This document shows, one piece after another, positions 6,183 through 10,250 of a DNA stretch of 10,250 nt. The notes beneath the pieces are model-generated. The model ran no database searches. It had not been told where the DNA came from and was given only the letters and a program-made list of their open reading frames with translations. The stretch's first letter is position 1; every line of letters begins with the position of its first letter. The DNA comes from Thermoplasmata archaeon (GTDB lineage: Archaea > Thermoplasmatota > Thermoplasmata > Thermoplasmatales > Thermoplasmataceae). Position numbers and translations under genes: made by a program. Location: the NCBI GenBank assembly GCA_021847855.1, contig JAJZOT010000030.1, positions 1 to 10,250 on the forward strand, in the 5' to 3' direction.

Positions 6183-8171
6183 TTATAAGGGAAGAAACAG
6201 GTCAGTGTAGGTTATGGTCTCCTTTCCAATTGAATCGAAAAACTCCTTCATATATGTCGGGTTGAGATCCTTGTATTTCGTCAGTCCAGAATAGGAAATA
6301 AATGGTACCCCAGTCCGAACCATTATTTCATATAGCTTAACTCTTACCGAGAGGAACTTATCTGGCGGAATGTAATTATTAGCGCCGAATCTGTTACTCA
6401 GTCTGGTCATTGAGAACCGGGTTGACTTATTGTGAAAAACCTGGCTGAAACCCTTGCCATTGAATTCCAGTATTATTACGTTGTTCAGGAAATCCCCAAG
6501 ATCGCGAAAATAAATTTTCTTTTCTGCGTTAATTACTGGCACCTCAAGCAGAAGACCGCTCTTTTCGCCAACAAAAGTGGGTCTCCTTATCATTTCCATT
6601 GCAGTTCTTCCTCCGCCTTGCCTGCAGATAAATATAATCTGCCTTCCCGAGTATGTTGAAACTTTTTCCAGCATTCTGAACTTGTGAAGAAGATCACTGT
6701 TCTCAACCTCAATCAGATATTGTGTTCCAGAATGAAGAAACATCCCATCGGGAACATGACCGGAAACACGCTTTGAATCTTCCCATCCGATCCCATTTTT
6801 AATTATGAGGTCCCTGAATACCTCCAGTATGCCCTGGTGCAATGATGATGCCTGGGTTTCCCTATTTTCCCTGACCATGGACCCATATTTCAAAACGCAT
6901 TCTCTCACAATTTCTCCAGAGACATCTCTTTCAATACTTTCCAGAGGAGAGGTCCTGAAGGAAAGCGGACCACTCTGACCATTTGCAGCGAGATTCCACA
7001 CAAGTGCGTTGTGTTTACCCTGGGCTTTCATAATTTCCGCAATTCTCCTGCTGGAGGGGAAGGGAAAAATGTTATCTGATATGGTCTGGGCATCATCCCC
7101 CGATATGGAGAACGAAATGAAAGTCCCAACGTTTGCAAGCACTGACCTTGCGATCTCGGTGCTCAATCCCCTCAGATGCTGTGTGGATAAGATCAACCTT
7201 ATGCCATACTTCCTCCCTTCATTCAGGAGGCGTAGCATAATTCCTGCGGGAATCGACTGTGCCTCATCTATCATTATATATGTCTTAACGATCTTTCCAG
7301 AAGAATCTGATGATCTCAATATATTGAATATTACTGAAAGCATAAGAATTGAGGCAATTCTGTACGTTTCCTCAGAAAGTGTCATCTTATCCATCATTAT
7401 TGGTATAAAACCAGAACCCTGTTCCATAAAATCATTCAACAATCTGTTTTCATTTTCACCGTTTATGAGGTCCTGTATGGTACTGTTACTAACGATGGGA
7501 AGAAGTTTGTTCACAGTGCTGCTGATATACTCTAACCATGCCTTCTGGTTGGATGCCAGATCCGTAAAGTACGCTGACAAAGTCCTGTTTTTTGTCTTCC
7601 TGAGATAATCCCTGATATTTTCCACACTTGAAATGACCTGAAGGAAATTTTTCAGTGATGGATCGCTCACAACTTCCATGTAATCTGAGAGAAGAACCCG
7701 GAAGACAACCTCAAGCCTGGGTCCCCATGTACCCCCAGAAAAAACCTCCTCGTGAAAGAACAGATCTCTTATCCAACCAGAAATAACGTCCCTGTTATGA
7801 ACAGTACCGACGCCGCGAAGAACGTTGAACTGAATGCTCTTCTTTAGATCGCCCACGGTCTCAACAGCCGTTGAAAGGGCATAAATTCTGTCCTTTTCAA
7901 CTTTAGATAGAAGGCGTCGTGAAAGCGTTTCATGAGGATCGATCAAAACAACATTCCCCATTTTAGATGATATTATACCTTCACAAAGGGAATTAAGGAC
8001 GGTTGATTTTCCCATGCCTGTCTTTCCAAGAATAAGAATATGGCTGTCCATTGCATCAACTGGTAATGATACTGTTGATCCTGATTGTGTCTTTCCTATT
8101 CGTACTGATCCGACCTCTCCTGCAAAAAAAACTTCGGGTCTGACCGCCAGTGAATCCTCATGTCTGTACAA
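6183..8171 (-). CDS. HerA/VirD4-like P-loop ATPase with C-terminal PD-(D/E)XK-like segment
   Basis: A 662-residue additional-strand (HerA/FtsK/VirD4 clade) ATPase, likely moving DNA or protein-DNA complexes. Visible motifs: strand SVRIGKTQSGSTVSLPVDA (22-40); Walker A GKTGMGKST (49-57); IDPHE (77-81); TWGPRLE (148-154), as in type IV secretion and archaeal relatives; Walker B TYIMIDEAQ with Asp302-Glu303; sensor LILSTQ (326-331). After the ATPase core, residues 440-517 contain HQGILEVF, then HVPDGMF (Asp475), YLIEVENSD (Glu488, Glu490) and QIIFICR. This order resembles a PD-(D/E)XK or replication-relaxation-like fold, although the usual Lys is Glu490. The last 60 residues may be a winged helix. 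The only usable start is TTG at 8171 with no Shine-Dalgarno sequence. The frame is continuous with the upstream small gene apart from one TGA, so this may be the larger part of an interrupted gene. ATPase class is firm; the nuclease-like domain is tentative. Confidence 0.85.
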   Translation of the reverse strand: MYRHEDSLAVRPEVFFAGEVGSVRIGKTQSGSTVSLPVDAMDSHILILGKTGMGKSTVLNSLCEGIISSKMGNVVLIDPHETLSRRLLSKVEKDRIYALSTAVETVGDLKKSIQFNVLRGVGTVHNRDVISGWIRDLFFHEEVFSGGTWGPRLEVVFRVLLSDYMEVVSDPSLKNFLQVISSVENIRDYLRKTKNRTLSAYFTDLASNQKAWLEYISSTVNKLLPIVSNSTIQDLINGENENRLLNDFMEQGSGFIPIMMDKMTLSEETYRIASILMLSVIFNILRSSDSSGKIVKTYIMIDEAQSIPAGIMLRLLNEGRKYGIRLILSTQHLRGLSTEIARSVLANVGTFISFSISGDDAQTISDNIFPFPSSRRIAEIMKAQGKHNALVWNLAANGQSGPLSFRTSPLESIERDVSGEIVRECVLKYGSMVRENRETQASSLHQGILEVFRDLIIKNGIGWEDSKRVSGHVPDGMFLHSGTQYLIEVENSDLLHKFRMLEKVSTYSGRQIIFICRQGGGRTAMEMIRRPTFVGEKSGLLLEVPVINAEKKIYFRDLGDFLNNVIILEFNGKGFSQVFHNKSTRFSMTRLSNRFGANNYIPPDKFLSVRVKLYEIMVRTGVPFISYSGLTKYKDLNPTYMKEFFDSIGKETITYTDLFLPL

Positions 8172-8183
8172 GAAAAACCCTAC

Positions 8184-8534
8184 TCAGAAATATCTGAAAG
8201 TGGATCTGTCCAGGACTTCTAGAAATTCACGTGCATCCCTGACATTAGGATCCGGCTGGAATTCAACAAAATCCCAATTAATGCTAACATTCATACGGTT
8301 CCCAGGAGATATACCAGAAACCTCAAGAGACAGGGACTTTATCTTATCTCTCTCTTCTTTTTCAGGAAAGCGATCTATATGACATAACTCGCCAGTGTCC
8401 GCCGATACAACAATAGACGCCTTATCAAATTTAATCTTATATTTGTCAATGGACACCTCAGGTATCTTCTTAATTCCAAAAAGACCAGTCAGATAAGTGA
8501 TCAGATCGTAATAATCTCCTTCGCTTATTTTCAT
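8184..8534 (-). CDS. Small protein of unknown function preceding the HerA-like ATPase
   Basis: A 116-residue protein starting at ATG 8534; a GTG two codons upstream at 8540 is an alternative. It begins MKISEGDYYDLITYLTGLFG and appears to mix helices with beta strands (YKIKFDKASIVVSADTGELC and MNVSINWDFVEFQPDPN), ending REFLEVLDRSTFRYF. There is no signal peptide, membrane segment or recognised domain. The stop TGA at 8184-8186 is in the same frame as the ATPase and only four codons (Val-Gly-Phe-Phe) before its TTG. The two are therefore at least co-transcribed and translationally coupled. Alternatively this is the N-terminal domain of one larger translocase split by the TGA, because VirD4/TraG-like ATPases often carry an extra N-terminal domain before the P-loop core. 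No promoter is clear: TTATTA and TTTACAA between 8547 and 8566 are weak candidates on the minus strand. Confidence 0.72.
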   Translation of the reverse strand: MKISEGDYYDLITYLTGLFGIKKIPEVSIDKYKIKFDKASIVVSADTGELCHIDRFPEKEERDKIKSLSLEVSGISPGNRMNVSINWDFVEFQPDPNVRDAREFLEVLDRSTFRYF

Positions 8535-8593
8535 AGCCACACTGAAAGAATTGTAAAGCTAATAAGGGTTTTGTCTGTTCAAAACAAAGCAAG

Positions 8594-8758
8594 ATGGTAA
8601 GTATTATACCTGAAAAAATTGACTCCTTCTTTGTTGAAACTGAACATTATAAGAACCTTCAGTTCGAAAATAATTCTGTATCTTTCATCTCCTGGGTCAA
8701 CTCTACAGGTTGGAAGATCATCGGCATGTTGGGGAATGGAAACTTTTATCCATTATGA
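8594..8758 (+). CDS. Possible small hypothetical protein, 54 aa
   Basis: An ATG frame of 54 codons in the gap between the divergent unknown gene (start 8534) and the glycosyltransferase. The product starts MVSIIPEKIDSFFVETEH and ends GWKIIGMLGNGNFYPL. It mixes charged and aromatic residues like a small globular domain, and there is no membrane segment or known motif. No good TATA box or Shine-Dalgarno sequence precedes the ATG, which lowers confidence. It could be a remnant of a longer gene. The remaining bases of this gap (8759-8790) hold only AT-rich sequence leading to the glycosyltransferase promoter. Confidence 0.28.
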   Translation: MVSIIPEKIDSFFVETEHYKNLQFENNSVSFISWVNSTGWKIIGMLGNGNFYPL

Positions 8759-8790
8759 AACAGAGGAAAACTAATTATTTCGGTGGTAAG

Positions 8791-8800
8791 TTATTTATAA
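8791..8800 (+). promoter_or_regulatory. TATA box of the glycosyltransferase gene
   Basis: TTATTTATAA is a good archaeal TATA box, centred about 27 bases before the ATG at 8823. It is only about 9 bases before the ATG at 8805, so transcription should begin downstream of that first ATG. This decides the start at 8823 for a leaderless mRNA. Confidence 0.55.
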
Positions 8801-8822
8801 TGTAATGCAAATATTCTTTAAG

Positions 8823-10229
8823 ATGCATCATATATTGTCTGACATGGAGGATTCCCATGAGCAGAAACAGCTGGGTCCAAAGATGGGAATAAGTCTGTGG
8901 CTTCTCGTTGCAGTTTTTTCCATTGTTATATTACTCATCCTTAACAATGTAACCAATGTATGGAATGTTTTTACTATTTACTCCACGATTTCATGGTCTG
9001 TGGGAATGCCTATAATCATAATCTCTTTTGTAGGGGCCATAGGGTCCAGAAGCTTCAGAATATCCACTTTCAAGGGCAGAACTTCCAAGCAGGTTAATTT
9101 TATCATTCCAACGGTGGGAAGTTACGATGTTCTTCCTGCACTTTCAAGAGTTGTAAATTCCATACTTGAATATGCTCCATTGAATCTCGACAACTGGAGG
9201 ATTTACCTCATAACCGAAGAATGGTCCGAAGCTCTAGCGGAGATAAGGGAAAAATTCCACAATGAACACATTGAGGTTGTTGTGGTTCCATTAGGTTACA
9301 AAACCAGATTTGGAGCAATGCATAAGTCAAGAGCCCTTCAGTACTGTATTGAAAAACTTGCGATGGATGGGCAGTGCAATACAGACACTTGGTCGTTCCA
9401 TCTTGATGACGATGCGTCAGTACGATCCGATACCATAGCGGCAATAGCAGAGCACATAAAATTCAAGGGTGAAAAATATATACTGGCACAGGGTGTCCTT
9501 GCTTTTCCACATGAGAATTCACACTCCACCATTGCCAAGTTCGCTGATTCCATGAGACCAACAGATGATCTTACAAGATTTTATTTCTTTACATCCTTGC
9601 TTAGAACTCCTCTTGTGGGCCTCCATGGGGAGAACCTGCTTGTGAGGGCGGATGTTGAAGCGGATATCGGCTGGGACAACAGTGATAAGCCAATCTCAGA
9701 CGATAGCTGTTTTGGTTTGAGATTTTCACAGAAGTACAGAGGGAAATCATCTTTTTTGCCTGCCTTCACCTATGGTGCTTCCCCATCTAATGTCAGGGAT
9801 ATGCTGAAACAGAGAAAGAGGTGGCTTGTGGATCTTACCAATCTCGGCTTATATGGCCCTTTGCCCTGGAAATACCGTGCCATGCTGATATATTCAGTAA
9901 TATTCTGGAGCAGCATGATTGGCCAGAATATTTTCCTGGGGATACTCATACTTCAGTCTCTGCACATAATAACATTTGAACTGATAACCTGGCCTGTTGG
10001 ATTGATGTGGTCATTCATGTTCAGTTTCTGGATATGGTTTTACTGGAACGGGCTTCACATAAACAATTCGTTTTCAAAGGACAAGAACCATTTTATACGG
10101 AAGGCAATCATGATGGTTCCTTTATATTTCTTCGTCATAGGACCGCTTGAAGCGATAGGGGGGATAATGGGCCTGTATGCTTTTGTTAAGAAAGAAAAGA
10201 AATTTGAAGTTATAAGAAAACCAAACTGA
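8823..10229 (+). CDS. Membrane-bound family 2 glycosyltransferase, Egghead/BRE-3-like
   Basis: A 468-residue GT2 enzyme. Residues 23-41 and about 56-73 form two N-terminal membrane helices. The GT-A catalytic domain follows, beginning NFIIPTVGSYDVLPALSRVV (92-111). Next come GYKTRFGAMHKSRALQYCIE (158-177), the metal/nucleotide site HLDDDAS (193-199), AQGVLAFP, and ISDDSCFG (291-298) with the acidic catalytic site. The motif QRKRW (330-334) is of the Q/RxxRW type. About four further membrane helices lie between residues 350 and 457. The order and wording of these motifs match Drosophila Egghead and nematode BRE-3, which transfer mannose from GDP-mannose to a glycolipid. Here a similar role in archaeal surface glycolipid or glycan synthesis is inferred; donor and acceptor are unknown. 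The frame extends to an ATG at 8805, but the TATA position favours 8823. No linked polysaccharide genes are visible. The C-terminus is basic (KKEKKFEVIRKPN). Confidence 0.9.
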   Translation: MHHILSDMEDSHEQKQLGPKMGISLWLLVAVFSIVILLILNNVTNVWNVFTIYSTISWSVGMPIIIISFVGAIGSRSFRISTFKGRTSKQVNFIIPTVGSYDVLPALSRVVNSILEYAPLNLDNWRIYLITEEWSEALAEIREKFHNEHIEVVVVPLGYKTRFGAMHKSRALQYCIEKLAMDGQCNTDTWSFHLDDDASVRSDTIAAIAEHIKFKGEKYILAQGVLAFPHENSHSTIAKFADSMRPTDDLTRFYFFTSLLRTPLVGLHGENLLVRADVEADIGWDNSDKPISDDSCFGLRFSQKYRGKSSFLPAFTYGASPSNVRDMLKQRKRWLVDLTNLGLYGPLPWKYRAMLIYSVIFWSSMIGQNIFLGILILQSLHIITFELITWPVGLMWSFMFSFWIWFYWNGLHINNSFSKDKNHFIRKAIMMVPLYFFVIGPLEAIGGIMGLYAFVKKEKKFEVIRKPN

Positions 10230-10250
10230 GATATTCCCCAGGGTTTTTGA

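Noticed and set aside
7009..7608. Plus-strand 199-codon frame opposite the ATPase gene
   Set aside because: It is antisense to the Walker B and core region of a well-supported ATPase, has no recognisable motif, and is a shadow frame.
8805..8822. Upstream ATG of the glycosyltransferase
   Set aside because: It lies about 9 bases from the centre of the TATA box, so it should not be transcribed; the ATG at 8823 has correct spacing.

Overview
The window reads as chromosomal DNA of an archaeon, most likely a member of the Thermoplasmatales (inference). The signs are: no convincing Shine-Dalgarno sequences before most genes; TATA-like boxes centred about 24 to 28 bases before several start codons, as expected for leaderless mRNAs; frequent AGG, AGA and ATA codons; and an alpha-glucosidase of the Sulfolobus MalA type. 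I saw no tRNA, rRNA, CRISPR array or intact insertion sequence.

Layout. Positions 1-446 (+) hold the C-terminal part of an iron-dependent alcohol dehydrogenase. Positions 593-2386 (+) encode a GH31 alpha-glucosidase that looks shortened at its C-terminus. About 700 bases without an intact gene follow (2387-3094), with broken frames on both strands. On the minus strand, 4089-3095 carries a two-gene HEPN/nucleotidyltransferase toxin-antitoxin-like module. Its nucleotidyltransferase has an N-terminal ribbon-helix-helix-like extension, and the promoter contains an AT-rich inverted repeat that could be an autoregulatory operator. A possible 50-codon ORF diverges from it (4136-4288). After about 300 quiet bases come a cyclophilin peptidyl-prolyl isomerase (4591-5049), a 48-residue charged coiled-coil protein (5134-5280) and a GNAT acetyltransferase with a TTG start (5386-6174), all on the plus strand.

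The acetyltransferase converges, with 8 bases between stop codons, on a minus-strand pair at 8534-6183. This pair is a small unknown protein and a 662-residue HerA/VirD4-like P-loop ATPase with a C-terminal segment resembling a PD-(D/E)XK nuclease. Both lie in one reading frame, separated only by a TGA and four codons, and the ATPase lacks a good start codon. It may therefore be one interrupted or read-through gene. A possible 54-codon ORF sits in the divergent gap (8594-8758). The window ends with a membrane-bound family 2 glycosyltransferase that closely resembles animal Egghead/BRE-3 mannosyltransferases (8823-10229), preceded by a clear TATA box.

The genes do not form one pathway. Central metabolism and housekeeping genes (dehydrogenase, glucosidase, cyclophilin, acetyltransferase) alternate with accessory-type loci: the HEPN/MNT module, the decayed stretch and the DNA-translocase-like locus. 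The best candidates for something undescribed are the RHH-MNT/HEPN module with its palindromic promoter and the ATPase-nuclease locus.
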